This document shows positions 34,114 to 42,497 of a stretch of 64,000 nt of DNA, piece after piece; position 1 is the first letter of the stretch, and each line of letters begins with the position of its first letter. Under the pieces are notes generated by a model, which had not been told where the DNA came from, did no database searches, and saw only the letters and a list, made by a program, of their open reading frames with translations. The stretch is from Candidatus Poribacteria bacterium (lineage in GTDB: Bacteria; Poribacteria; WGA-4E; WGA-3G). The stretch is taken from positions 1 to 64,000 of the forward strand of contig JAJEDN010000080.1 in the NCBI GenBank assembly GCA_022821495.1, in the 5' to 3' direction. The position numbers and the translations under genes were made by a program.

Positions 34114-36321
34114 TTGATTTGGATACGTTTTGTTCAAATGCTTGGGCATCGTGAAAAAAACGCCTCCTGTTTGTTCCGCAAGGGTCTTCTGAAAATCTGT
34201 TGGTCCCGGATGACCAATCACATAAGCACGGATCCCTAACGACTGACATACGCTCAGGGCACGTTCGGGTGGATACTTACCCGTCGTCGGTTCATCTGTC
34301 AGAATGAGCAGAATTCGGCTCGCGTACGGGCTGAATTTTATTTTCGGAACGCCTTCCACGATCGCGTCGATAAGGTGCTCATCGCCACCAAAGGGGTCTT
34401 CCATATAACTCGCCAACATCGCTTCGTTCAGCGGCATCTGTGTGACAACTGCACCGTTGATAACCTTGATCGCATCTTTCGCTTCTGCGAAACGGATAAG
34501 CCCGATCCGATACTTGATAGGCAGAATGTCTAACCGACCGATAAGTGTGCTTAAACCGAGCATAATCGCTTGAGATCTGCCGCCCATGCTCCGACTGTAA
34601 TCGAGCATCACAACAATATCGACATAAGTGCCAAATCCTTTTTCAGGGGATGCCGCCGGTGTGCCACCTGCGTAAACGTTCAACTGGTTTTTTTCACTTC
34701 GGATAGTGTACATGCGCCTGCTATTGCGATCGTTGATGAGCCATCTGCTGCCCCGATGTTGCGTCATTGCTGTGAAATTCTCCGACAGATTCCAACTTTC
34801 AGGATAGATACCGGCATAGACGTTCAATCTGTCGCCCTGTTTACGGATCGTGTAAGTGTGATTGGTGGCATAGTCCGTAATGACCCACAGATCTCCCTTC
34901 TCTTTTTCCCAAACCTTGGCATTGTTAAAGAGGCTACCGCCCAAGGATAAAGAGATACCATTTGCTTCAAATTCCCGTGCCAATTTCTTTGCCGGTATAT
35001 CACCGTCTTCGAGCTCGATTTCAAATTTTGACTCCATGCTAAATAACATCTGCCCCCCGCTGCGACGGATGTCTTTGACGATGTCTCGGAACACCTTGAT
35101 AAACGCGCTATTTCCTTTACGCGTACTCGGTAGCGTCGTTCGACCGACACCCTCAATATCTCCCGGAATGCGCTGCCACAGTCCAGCCGTCTGTTCAGCG
35201 ATTTGTTGCTGAAACGGTTCGGGGTGTCCAAGGACGTTGACGCGGACCTCTTGTAGTTGATACTCCTTGATAGCCTTTTCGCGCATTTGGGTGTAAGAAT
35301 CTTCTCTCTTAAAAGCCGTCGATGCGGGTTCATCGGTTACCAGGATAATAAATTTATCCGCATCGGCATGGAAATCAATCCGCTGAAGTGTATCTATTAA
35401 AGCGTCAAGTGCGTGTTCATTGCCGCTCAGCGTTGCTTTTTGCATCCGTCTACGCAGCATACCGACATCGGGCAGCAAAGAGCGGATCTCCAAATTTTGC
35501 CCCGTCTGCCGGACACTGAATTCAGACATACCGAGATGATATTCCAAATTGACGAGGTCAAAGGCATCGGTCAAGGCGTACAGGTTCGCTGCAACTTGCT
35601 GGATGTTGTCCCGCATACTTGCGCTGGTATCGAGGACAAAGACGACGTTAACTTTATCCAATTCTCGTGTCGCTATAATATGATTGGCAATGTTTTCGAG
35701 CGCTTCAGCGAACGGATTGGTGCTGTCCCCCTTGCCAGTGATTTCACTTTCGTCGTCGCCATCACCGTCCCCCACGGTTCCGATTTCGGAAGTCCCGGTC
35801 GATTCCAGTCTGTGGAAACCGTCGCCGCCATCCCCCTTAACGCGTTGCCGTAGGCTCTCTACACCTTCACCCGCCGTGGTCTGAAAGGGACTTGCGACTG
35901 ATTCATGGATCGGTGTGGTTCGGCTACTGAAATGGCGTGCATCCGTCGTTACATCCGGCAGTGAGGTTTCTACGTCCGACACAGATTTTGTCGCGCTATG
36001 CAGCAGTTCCTGCTCCGACTGCCGCAAGGTTTCATTCATCGGATTCGCAGCGGCTGCCAGATCCAAATGGCGTTGACGCTGCTGCGTAGAAGGATCCGTT
36101 TGCTGTGGCACCCGTAACTTTTTAGGTGGTGGCGGCTTGAGGCTCCGGCGTTCTTTGGGAGCAGTTTTCGGTTTTATTAACTCCACCGACAGTACATCCT
36201 CGTTCCCCACCTGTCTTTGGGTATAAAATGAGAACATAAAGACAATTGCAAAGCAGAGATGGACGACGCTTGAAAAGAGGAGTGCGCGTAACGAGCGCTG
36301 CTTTCTATTAGAACGGTTCAC
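34111..36321 (-). CDS. double VWA-domain protein with TonB-like membrane anchor
   Basis: 736 residues from the GTG at 36321, which has TGGAG eight bases upstream; the ORF track start is 13 residues earlier. A single N-terminal membrane helix (residues 14-33) and a proline/lysine-rich stretch (LKPPPPKKLRVPQQ) resemble TonB or TolA anchors. A disordered acidic linker with GDGDGDDES follows. Two VWA domains carry MIDAS metal sites: FVLDTSASM (about 231) and MLDYSRSMGG (about 577), each with a later TDEP. Between them is a beta-rich region with NVYAGIYPES/NVYAGGTPAA repeats. It is probably a periplasmic adhesion or scaffolding protein; the partner is unknown. Confidence 0.82.
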   Translation of the reverse strand: MNRSNRKQRSLRALLFSSVVHLCFAIVFMFSFYTQRQVGNEDVLSVELIKPKTAPKERRSLKPPPPKKLRVPQQTDPSTQQRQRHLDLAAAANPMNETLRQSEQELLHSATKSVSDVETSLPDVTTDARHFSSRTTPIHESVASPFQTTAGEGVESLRQRVKGDGGDGFHRLESTGTSEIGTVGDGDGDDESEITGKGDSTNPFAEALENIANHIIATRELDKVNVVFVLDTSASMRDNIQQVAANLYALTDAFDLVNLEYHLGMSEFSVRQTGQNLEIRSLLPDVGMLRRRMQKATLSGNEHALDALIDTLQRIDFHADADKFIILVTDEPASTAFKREDSYTQMREKAIKEYQLQEVRVNVLGHPEPFQQQIAEQTAGLWQRIPGDIEGVGRTTLPSTRKGNSAFIKVFRDIVKDIRRSGGQMLFSMESKFEIELEDGDIPAKKLAREFEANGISLSLGGSLFNNAKVWEKEKGDLWVITDYATNHTYTIRKQGDRLNVYAGIYPESWNLSENFTAMTQHRGSRWLINDRNSRRMYTIRSEKNQLNVYAGGTPAASPEKGFGTYVDIVVMLDYSRSMGGRSQAIMLGLSTLIGRLDILPIKYRIGLIRFAEAKDAIKVINGAVVTQMPLNEAMLASYMEDPFGGDEHLIDAIVEGVPKIKFSPYASRILLILTDEPTTGKYPPERALSVCQSLGIRAYVIGHPGPTDFQKTLAEQTGGVFFTMPKHLNKTYPNQ

Positions 36322-36403
36322 GGTTTTTTCTCCATTTCGATAAGTCTGTTTATTAGGCACGCCGACTTACAGCATTGCGTACTCTATTTAACCCAGATTG
36401 CCA

Positions 36404-36433
36404 CCTATACGTTGACATTATATGTTAAGTCAA
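36404..36433 (-). promoter_or_regulatory. promoter and inverted repeat upstream of the VWA gene
   Basis: Minus strand TTGACT, 18 bp, TATAGG. It overlaps a perfect inverted repeat CGTTGAC / GTCAACG (36410-36435), a possible operator. Confidence 0.4.
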
Positions 36434-36486
36434 CGAGCAATTTCTATGCCAATCCGCACAATACCGCACCCATAGGTTCATTGTAA

Positions 36487-36634
36487 TATAGTAAAATCCG
36501 AAAATAAATGAACACTTTTACGAAGATAACCCCCCTAGGGGAAACACCCCAGCAAAAACACCCGCCTTATCAGGGGGGATAAGATTGGAATCGTTTTGAT
36601 TTGATGGGTTTCAATAATTATGGGCTTTACTATA
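36487..36634. repeat. MITE of the TATAGTAAA family, copy B
   Basis: 148 bp; TATAGTAAAATCCGAAAATA at the left and AATAATTATGGGCTTTACTATA at the right. It is in inverse orientation to copies C and D. The interior carries a CCCCCCTAGGGG.AAACACCCC block also present in copy D. Confidence 0.85.
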
Positions 36635-36701
36635 AAACTCAGCGAGAACACTGCACAAAATAGGGCATTCTTTATCTGCCGTTGCACGAAACAGGGCATA
36701 T

Positions 36702-36779
36702 TTATGGTGCATTAGAAAAATAAGTAGGCATTACCAACAGGGTCAATATGGCAAAACCTAACAACCGCGTCGTCTTCAT
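36702..36779 (-). CDS. 25-residue signal-peptide-like small ORF
   Basis: ATG at 36779 with TTGAGG eight to nine bases upstream, encoding MKTTRLLGFAILTLLVMPTY plus FSNAP and a TAA. It has a basic start, a hydrophobic core and a likely signal peptidase site at its end, so almost nothing remains after cleavage. It could be a truncated secreted-protein gene or a true micropeptide. It is too short for the ORF track. The rest of 36635-36890 shows nothing recognisable. Confidence 0.4.
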   Translation of the reverse strand: MKTTRLLGFAILTLLVMPTYFSNAP

Positions 36780-36896
36780 CAAAATTTCCTCAAGAAATCA
36801 GGGATGTGTTCCATAAATGTATATGGAGAGAGGTCGTAGACATTTTGCGAAACTTAGGTCATTATACCACGTATAACAAAGTACATCAAATTAAAG

Positions 36897-36925
36897 TTGA
36901 CAAAATTGATACTTTCTGCTAAACT
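36897..36925 (+). promoter_or_regulatory. distal promoter of the small secreted-protein gene
   Basis: TTGACA, 17 bp, TAAACT. With the one 60 bp downstream it forms a tandem pair. Confidence 0.5.
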
Positions 36926-36956
36926 TTTAGGAAATTGATTGCTTTGCACTTTTTTC

Positions 36957-36986
36957 TTGCAATTCATGTTCAAAAAGTGCTATAAT
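36957..36986 (+). promoter_or_regulatory. proximal promoter of the small secreted-protein gene
   Basis: TTGCAA, 18 bp, TATAAT; predicted start near 36993, giving an unusually long leader of about 260 nt. Confidence 0.55.
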
Positions 36987-37067
36987 TGATTAAGTGGATT
37001 TGCATTCTGATCAACTTCTCAAGGTGACGTATACTACCCGGCGGAAGATGAAAAGCAGGATCGCACC

Positions 37068-37113
37068 GCTGACTAAAACCGACATCGGTTCGGTTTACCG
37101 ATGGTATGTCAGC
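37068..37113 (+). promoter_or_regulatory. structured element in the 260-nt leader
   Basis: GCTGAC (37068) pairs with GTCAGC (37108), enclosing CATCGGT-TCGGTTT-ACCGATG, a 7-bp stem with a 7-base loop. It does not match a riboswitch class I can recall. It lies in the long leader of the gene at 37252. Confidence 0.45.
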
Positions 37114-37251
37114 ACTAAGACACGTGATTTACATGCAGTACTGCTATCACGAAAAGTAAGAATCTGATGAGGTAACGGATCTTTGGGAAGCGCGCTTTTT
37201 GCTCAAAATTCGGAACCTCGTGTATATTTTGTAGAAGGAGAATTCATAGCT

Positions 37252-37995
37252 ATGAAAAAACTAACAATCTTTATCACACTTGCCTGTGTTGTGATGATTT
37301 CGCCTATAGTGCTCGCACAAGATTGGCAGACAGGTGATGACTGGATTGCAAAATGGTGGGGACTTGATCTGGTAACCAACACTGGCGGTTTCGGTACCTC
37401 TGCTGGAAAAGACTATCTGCTTGAAGGTAGCCAAAAGTCTAACAGTGAGTTCGGTACGCCTATTATTTCAAACGCCTCTGTTTCGACACGCGATGGGGCA
37501 GGAAAAACAGCAAATGCCATCGTTGATCTTGAGGAAAATGGCGGGCCACTCACTTGGGGTATTGTTGATCTTAATGTCGAAGATCAATTCAATATGTCCA
37601 CAAGCCACGGTTTCGGTGACGCATCAAACATCACATGGCACGGCATTATCGTCATTATTTCGCCGGAGGATCGGACGACAACGATGCATCCCGCACACGA
37701 CGATCACGCCCAAATCTGGCTCAACGGCACACAGATATATGATAATTCCGTCTGGACAGGTGGTGCGCAGGAAGTCACAACGCCAACTGAAGTTCAACTC
37801 AAGAAGGGTGAAAATTACTTGCACTACAAGTGCGGTGAATCGGGCGGCGCGGATTACCTCAATCTCCGCTTCGAACCAACCGACACAGATCTCCTCATCG
37901 CTCCGACAATGAGCGGTCTCTTCTTGGATGTCTTGACCCCGGTTGAAGCACGCGGAAAACTCGCGACACAGTGGGCAGATCTCAAACGGAAATAA
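37252..37995 (+). CDS. small secreted protein with a PA14/CBM-like beta-sandwich
   Basis: 247 residues from the ATG at 37252, which begins a clear signal peptide (MKKLTIFITLACVVMISPIV, then LAQ); GAAGGAG is 11-12 bases upstream. The mature protein is beta-rich. The block HAQIWLNGTQIYDNSVW and the later QLKKGENYLHYKCGESGG resemble PA14-type or carbohydrate-binding modules that present an amide-rich ligand face. A short C-terminal helix (EARGKLATQWADLKRK) follows, as in other proteins of this lineage. It is probably a secreted glycan-binding protein. The tandem promoters, long structured leader and strong terminator suggest a highly expressed, regulated single gene. Confidence 0.75.
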   Translation: MKKLTIFITLACVVMISPIVLAQDWQTGDDWIAKWWGLDLVTNTGGFGTSAGKDYLLEGSQKSNSEFGTPIISNASVSTRDGAGKTANAIVDLEENGGPLTWGIVDLNVEDQFNMSTSHGFGDASNITWHGIIVIISPEDRTTTMHPAHDDHAQIWLNGTQIYDNSVWTGGAQEVTTPTEVQLKKGENYLHYKCGESGGADYLNLRFEPTDTDLLIAPTMSGLFLDVLTPVEARGKLATQWADLKRK

Positions 37996-38010
37996 TTTTT
38001 TCGTTAATGC

Positions 38011-38045
38011 AAAAACCCGTATCCAAAACCGGATGCGGGTTTTTT
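38011..38045. terminator. bidirectional rho-independent terminator
   Basis: AAAAACCCGTATCC, AAAACC loop, GGATGCGGGTTTTTT: a 14-bp stem with one G-U pair, a T-run on the plus strand and an A-run on the left. It can serve both the secreted-protein gene and the convergent ASPIC/UnbV gene. Confidence 0.9.
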
Positions 38046-38106
38046 ATTCTCTGACCTCTTCCCGTAGGATTCTCGCTGCGGAGCACTCCTGATCACCACA
38101 TTCCTA

Positions 38107-39753
38107 TTATTCTGATTCTATAATCCTCAAAACCTGATTGATAGATATATCCTCCAAGACCTGTCTCGTCCCACTTTGCCATACAACCGTAATCTTCTCA
38201 ACACGCTGATGCGCGCCTAAACCGAACAGTAAACGCGTATCACTCCCCGACGCATAACTTGAACCGCTCTTTACCTCTCTGATCTGTGTCATCTTCCTCG
38301 TCACAACCGTAACCTTCGCCCCGATACCATCACGGTTACTTCGGGTGCCAATTAATTGGATAGCCAACCAATTTTTCTGGTTTCCACCGTCGTTCCGAAG
38401 TAAAACTGATCGCTGGTTGGAATTCACGACGACAATATCGGTATCGCCATCGTTATCGTAATCGGCAGTCGCGGCAGCCCTACCCACCAGTGCCTGTGTG
38501 AAATAAGCACCAGTAGTTCCTGACACATCGGTGTACGTCCCATCACCTGTATTTTGGAACATCTGGTCGCGTTGCGCATAAGTCTCATGGTCCATCAAAA
38601 CTTCGATGACATCTTGTGGATGCCCGTTTGCACAAAACAGATCAAGGTGTCCATCGTTATCGTAATCTAAAAATATCGGACTGAAACCGACAAACGGCAG
38701 CGTCGGTTGTTCCAATCCGCTGTCTGCCGTCGTGTCGGTAAAAAACAGTCCTTCCTCGTTCTTATAGAGGGTCGCCTTTTCAGAATTTGCGACGATAAAG
38801 TCAAACCACCCATCACCGTTGTAGTCGCCGCTATCTATACCCATAGAGCCTTCAGCAACCCCTTTCTCATCATAGCCGACACCGATGAACAGGCTCTCAT
38901 CTGTGAAAGAGCCGTCGCCGTTGTTATGATACAAGAAATTCCGGTTGGTATCGTTAGTGACGTAAATATCCGGGAACCCGTCATTATCGTAGTCACAGAC
39001 GACAGCCGCCATGCCTCTCCCTTCAGTCGGGTTTGTCACACCGGCTGCCGCAGCGATATTTGTAAACGTCCCGTTGCCGTTGTTTCGGTAGAGCACATCG
39101 GCGGTGCCTTCATAACTGCGCGGATGCCCGTAACCGATGATACCTTTAAAGGTTGTGACCGGCATCGACAATTCGTATACCAAATAGTTGACGACAAAAA
39201 TATCCAAATCACCATCTACATCGAAATCGAGATAGACGGCTGCGATACCCCAGTGGTCGTTATCAATACCAGAGGCTTCGGTAATGTCAGTAAAGGTGCC
39301 GTCGCCGTTGTTTTGGTAGAGTGTATCCCGTCCAAAGTTTGCGACATAGAGATCCGCATCACCATCATTATCAATATCACCCGCGGCGGCTGCCATCCCG
39401 TACCCTGTGTCGCCTGTCCCAGAAACCTCGGTAACATCTGTAAAACTGCCATCACCATCGTTGCGATAGAGCACGTTTCCAAGCTGTGCCTGTTGTGGCT
39501 CTTGCTTCGCTTGCGGAACATAACCGCTGTTAACAAAATAGAGATCAACATCGCCATCGGTGTCGTAATCAAAAAAGACGGCACCCGATCCCATCGTCTC
39601 AATGATATGCTTATGTTCGGTTTTACCGTTGCTGTGTTTGAAGTGGATGCCCGCTGCTTCAGTGACATCCACAAAGATAGGCGGTTGTGCGGCAGCACTG
39701 CTTATAAGTACGAATATAAGAAGTAATACTATTTCTAAAAGTTTATATCGCAT
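38107..39753 (-). CDS. FG-GAP repeat protein with C-terminal ASPIC/UnbV domain (CRTAC1 family)
   Basis: 548 residues from the ATG at 39753, which starts a signal peptide (MRYKLLEIVLLLIFVLISSA); the ORF track start lies in an upstream repeat. Seven or so FG-GAP-like blades carry calcium-loop motifs of the type DYDTDGDVDLY, DIDNDGDADLY and DYDNDGFPDIY, each followed by LY.N.GDG.F. The C-terminal ASPIC/UnbV domain is visible in NWLAIQLIGTRSNRDGIGAK and the VWQSGTRQ end. It is an extracellular, calcium-stabilised propeller, probably for surface or matrix binding. It follows the SUMF1-like gene and is likely the third gene of that operon. Confidence 0.9.
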   Translation of the reverse strand: MRYKLLEIVLLLIFVLISSAAAQPPIFVDVTEAAGIHFKHSNGKTEHKHIIETMGSGAVFFDYDTDGDVDLYFVNSGYVPQAKQEPQQAQLGNVLYRNDGDGSFTDVTEVSGTGDTGYGMAAAAGDIDNDGDADLYVANFGRDTLYQNNGDGTFTDITEASGIDNDHWGIAAVYLDFDVDGDLDIFVVNYLVYELSMPVTTFKGIIGYGHPRSYEGTADVLYRNNGNGTFTNIAAAAGVTNPTEGRGMAAVVCDYDNDGFPDIYVTNDTNRNFLYHNNGDGSFTDESLFIGVGYDEKGVAEGSMGIDSGDYNGDGWFDFIVANSEKATLYKNEEGLFFTDTTADSGLEQPTLPFVGFSPIFLDYDNDGHLDLFCANGHPQDVIEVLMDHETYAQRDQMFQNTGDGTYTDVSGTTGAYFTQALVGRAAATADYDNDGDTDIVVVNSNQRSVLLRNDGGNQKNWLAIQLIGTRSNRDGIGAKVTVVTRKMTQIREVKSGSSYASGSDTRLLFGLGAHQRVEKITVVWQSGTRQVLEDISINQVLRIIESE

Positions 39754-39759
39754 TAACTG

Positions 39760-39885
39760 CACCGGGCATAACATTAACTGCACCCTTGACCCAGACCCCG
39801 GTAGGTGCGGTTTCATAGGGGAACATCGCAGCAAAAACACCGCACCGGGCATAACTGCAGGCGGGGTTTGAAACCCCGCCTGCAG
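39760..39885. repeat. repeat block with a 31-nt palindrome
   Basis: TAACTGCACC.GGGCATAAC occurs in part three times (39756-39856), and the block ends in CTGCAGGCGGGGTTT-G-AAACCCCGCCTGCAG (39855-39885, 15-bp arms). It separates the SUMF1-like and ASPIC/UnbV genes. Confidence 0.75.
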
Positions 39886-39955
39886 CGGCTGGGAGAAGTA
39901 AGACGAGTTGAGGGATCAATAGTTTGGAAGGTTGATACTTTAGCATTATATCGGA

Positions 39956-40825
39956 CTATTTAGATGTTTTTTCAGCGGTCTTTGCCAATCGGAAACCGAC
40001 AAAGGAGGTCTTCAAATTCGGATAGAGGTAAAACCGGAACGTAGTGCTGCACCGGCTGATCTTATCAACCCAGGAACCCCCTCGGATAACACGCCAACTG
40101 CCGACAACCGGTCCTGTTGGATTCCGCTTCGGGCGTTTCGTGAAGACTTGCGAAGTGTGCCAGTAATAGACATCGCTATACCAATCCGCAGTCCATTCCC
40201 AGACGTTGCCTGCCATATCCATCACACCGTAGTAACTCTTGCCCTTCGGAAAGCTGCCAACGGGTGCGAGACCATTCTTATAACCATCATTATCGGCAGC
40301 GGTGTTCGCGTAGGGTTCGATTGCATTGCCCCAGGGCCATATCCTGTCAGTGTAGCCGCGCGCCGCTTTCTCCCACTCCGCTTCTGTCGGTAGACGCATG
40401 CCTTTCCAAGCCGCATAGGCATTCGCGTCGTGCCAAGAAACCCCGACAACAGGATGATCAGGGAACTGCTTTGCCCGTTCAGGCCAGTTACCGATCTGCG
40501 GAATGTGTGTAAAATTTTCGGGAGTGTGTTGCTGCATTTCTGCTGCGGCAGCGGCTTGCTGTTTCCAAAATTCGTAGTATTCGGCGTTTGTTACTTCGTA
40601 CTTGCCGATGTAATAGGCGCCGAGATAGACTTTATGCATCGGTCTTTCATCAGCGGCGCGGTTGTCGCTTCCCATTGTGAAGGTCCCAGCAGAGACGAAT
40701 ATCATATTCTCTGCATCTTGTGCGAATACAGCAATACCGGGGAAAAGCAGAAGCATCAGATATTTCGCGATCAGACTGAAATAACTATTTCTGTTTCGCT
40801 TTCTGTTCGGATAAAAGGTGTTCAT
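39956..40825 (-). CDS. SUMF1/FGE-sulfatase family protein (probably not a true formylglycine enzyme)
   Basis: 289 residues from the ATG at 40825, which overlaps the end of the TPR gene by 41 bp; the ORF track start is 52 residues upstream inside that gene. A signal peptide (AKYLMLLLFPGIAVFAQ) is followed by the family fold: FVSAGTFTMGSD, GKYEVTNAEYYEF, RLPTEAEWEKAARG, GVMDMAGNVWEWTADWY and VIRGGSWVD. The active-site cysteine pair of formylglycine-generating enzyme is not present (the loop reads KISRCSTTFRF), so it is more likely a structural or binding family member. The sulfatase at 47134 still needs maturation by another enzyme. Confidence 0.87.
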   Translation of the reverse strand: MNTFYPNRKRNRNSYFSLIAKYLMLLLFPGIAVFAQDAENMIFVSAGTFTMGSDNRAADERPMHKVYLGAYYIGKYEVTNAEYYEFWKQQAAAAAEMQQHTPENFTHIPQIGNWPERAKQFPDHPVVGVSWHDANAYAAWKGMRLPTEAEWEKAARGYTDRIWPWGNAIEPYANTAADNDGYKNGLAPVGSFPKGKSYYGVMDMAGNVWEWTADWYSDVYYWHTSQVFTKRPKRNPTGPVVGSWRVIRGGSWVDKISRCSTTFRFYLYPNLKTSFVGFRLAKTAEKTSK

Positions 40826-41963
40826 AAGCGCGGTAATGCTCCTGCGCGAGCTTCTGGTTTCCAAAACTCTGATATAATTTTGAGACGTTAAGATGGTAGT
40901 AGGGTTGCTCGCTATCGAGTTCGATCGCTTTTTGGAACGTAACGAGTGCCTCTCGTCGTTTGCCTTGCATTGCATACGCACTACCGAGGGTGTTATAAAG
41001 GATCGACTGGTCGGGCATCAGCTGGACAGCCTTTTCGGCGGCTTCCGCAGCATGCTTAGGATAGTTTAGCGCCATAAATGTTCGGCTTAAACCGTGATGA
41101 AAATTGGCGTTGTTCGGTGCGAGTTCAATGCACCTCTGAAAGACTTGGACGGCTTCGGGATAGTTTTTTTGGCTCATCAACAGGGAGGCTAAGCCTGACC
41201 ACGCTTCGAGGTTATTCGGTTCTGCGCGTGTGAGGCGCGCGAGACGTTCATATTCAGCAAATTCCTTTTGTAATTGTTGGTAAATTTGCATCTCGGCTCT
41301 GCTTTTCTCGCGGTCCCCTAAACGGAGATACGCCATACCAAGCCCATAATGCGGTTCTGCATAACGTCCAGGTCCGAACGCTAATGCTTTTTGGAAGTTC
41401 TCTATCGCTTTCGTATATTCTTTTAAGTTGAGGTAAGCCGTACCGAGTTCTTGATATGTGCCTGCTGCTTGTGGTTTCAACGTAAGGGCTTCCATCAAGG
41501 CGGGGGCAGCGTCTCCATAGCGCCGGAGTTTTAGAAGTGTTTTGCCGAGCATTTCCTGCCCGCGCGCATGATGCGGTGAAAGTTCAACAACCTGTTCTAA
41601 CACTGGCACTGCGTCTGCCCATTTATCAAGTTTGAAATACACAACGCCGAGCGAGTAGAGTGCCTCAATGTTATCGGGCATCAACGCTAAAGACCGTTGG
41701 TAACTATCGGCAGCCTTGTTCCAGAATTGCTCTTGGGCATAAGCCATACCGAGATAGTGGAGAATTTCAGAGTGATCCGGTTCGATCGCCAGTGCGGTTT
41801 CAAACTCGGATATCGCCGTCTGATTGTCGCCACGGAAGATAGCACTAAACCCTTGTTCTACGTGTCGAACGTATTTGCTATGGTCGCCAGATTTTTCATC
41901 GGCGGTACCAGAGAGCGGCAGACAGATCGAAAGAAAAATAACAATTTTCAACCAATTTCGCAT
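40785..41963 (-). CDS. secreted TPR-repeat protein
   Basis: 392 residues with a signal peptide (MRNWLKIVIFLSICLPLSGT). It is made almost wholly of tetratricopeptide repeats, about ten (for example AISEFETALAIEPDHSEIL, AIENFQKALAFGPG and AVQVFQRCIELAPNNANF). TPR proteins are protein-binding scaffolds. AAGGAAAA supports the start. It is the first gene of an operon with the SUMF1-like and ASPIC/UnbV genes, all exported, so the three probably form one surface or periplasmic system. Confidence 0.9.
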   Translation of the reverse strand: MRNWLKIVIFLSICLPLSGTADEKSGDHSKYVRHVEQGFSAIFRGDNQTAISEFETALAIEPDHSEILHYLGMAYAQEQFWNKAADSYQRSLALMPDNIEALYSLGVVYFKLDKWADAVPVLEQVVELSPHHARGQEMLGKTLLKLRRYGDAAPALMEALTLKPQAAGTYQELGTAYLNLKEYTKAIENFQKALAFGPGRYAEPHYGLGMAYLRLGDREKSRAEMQIYQQLQKEFAEYERLARLTRAEPNNLEAWSGLASLLMSQKNYPEAVQVFQRCIELAPNNANFHHGLSRTFMALNYPKHAAEAAEKAVQLMPDQSILYNTLGSAYAMQGKRREALVTFQKAIELDSEQPYYHLNVSKLYQSFGNQKLAQEHYRAYEHLLSEQKAKQK

Positions 41964-42063
41964 TTTTTACTTTTCCTTGCGGTTCAATCAGGTAGGTTAT
42001 CGAAAAATCTCCGTTGTGTATATCCAGCCCGGCGTGTTGCTTGTGCTTACTTTTCTTGTGTTA

Positions 42064-42092
42064 ATTCTAACTGTAGTCCCGAAAAAAGTCAA
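42064..42092 (-). promoter_or_regulatory. promoter of the TPR / SUMF1-like / ASPIC-UnbV operon
   Basis: Minus strand TTGACT, 17 bp, TAGAAT; leader about 90 nt. Confidence 0.55.
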
Positions 42093-42132
42093 GTTTATAA
42101 AACCAATCAATGCTATACTATACAGATACTAT

Positions 42133-42259
42133 TATAGTAAAGCCCATAATTATTGAGACACATCCAATCAAAGCGATTCCCATCTTATTCCCCCCTGATA
42201 AGGGGGGTTAGGGGGGTTATCTTCGTAAAAGTGTTCATTTATTTTCGGATTTTACTATA
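42133..42259. repeat. MITE of the TATAGTAAA family, copy C
   Basis: 127 bp; TATAGTAAAGCCCATAATTA at the left, TTTTCGGATTTTACTATA at the right, with a CCCCCCTGATAAGGGGGG hairpin in the middle. It lies 34 bp left of the isrB element. Confidence 0.87.
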
Positions 42260-42293
42260 AATTCAGAAAATAAAGGATTAGAAATAGATGTCA

Positions 42294-42497
42294 ATAACCC
42301 CCTGCTAAAGCATGTGGGCTTGTGCGAAGCGTATACCAAACGTTCACTCCACAAGTTAAACTATTTTCTACAGTAATATATCGCAGTCTCTTGGCGTGGT
42401 CGCCTGAGTAATGTTTCGGATACTCCCCTCGTCTGATTCCACTTCGATATTGCGATCTGGAAGGGGCCATACAAACTCCATTGGAGATTTACAAACT
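42294..42497 (+). ncRNA. candidate omega-RNA upstream of isrB
   Basis: About 200 nt between the left end and the isrB ATG. The stem GGCTTGTG / CACAAG encloses GAAGCGT-ATACCAA-ACGTTC, and both stems have counterparts with base changes in the element at 19064. For IscB/IsrB the scaffold RNA lies just 5' of the ORF and the guide is the flanking sequence left of the element. Here the guide would come from about 42270-42293. Neither end of the RNA can be set from sequence alone. Confidence 0.5.

Noticed and set aside
37021-37060. Cyclic di-GMP or other known riboswitch in the long leader
   Set aside because: Conserved nucleotides of the riboswitch classes I can recall are not present.
38707-39726. 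339-residue plus-strand ORF
   Set aside because: It is the complement of the FG-GAP gene, whose aspartate/asparagine-rich repeats give long open antisense frames. No family features.
42411-42497. Upstream extension of the isrB ORF
   Set aside because: These codons lie in the candidate omega-RNA and precede the PLMP domain, which begins directly after the ATG at 42498.
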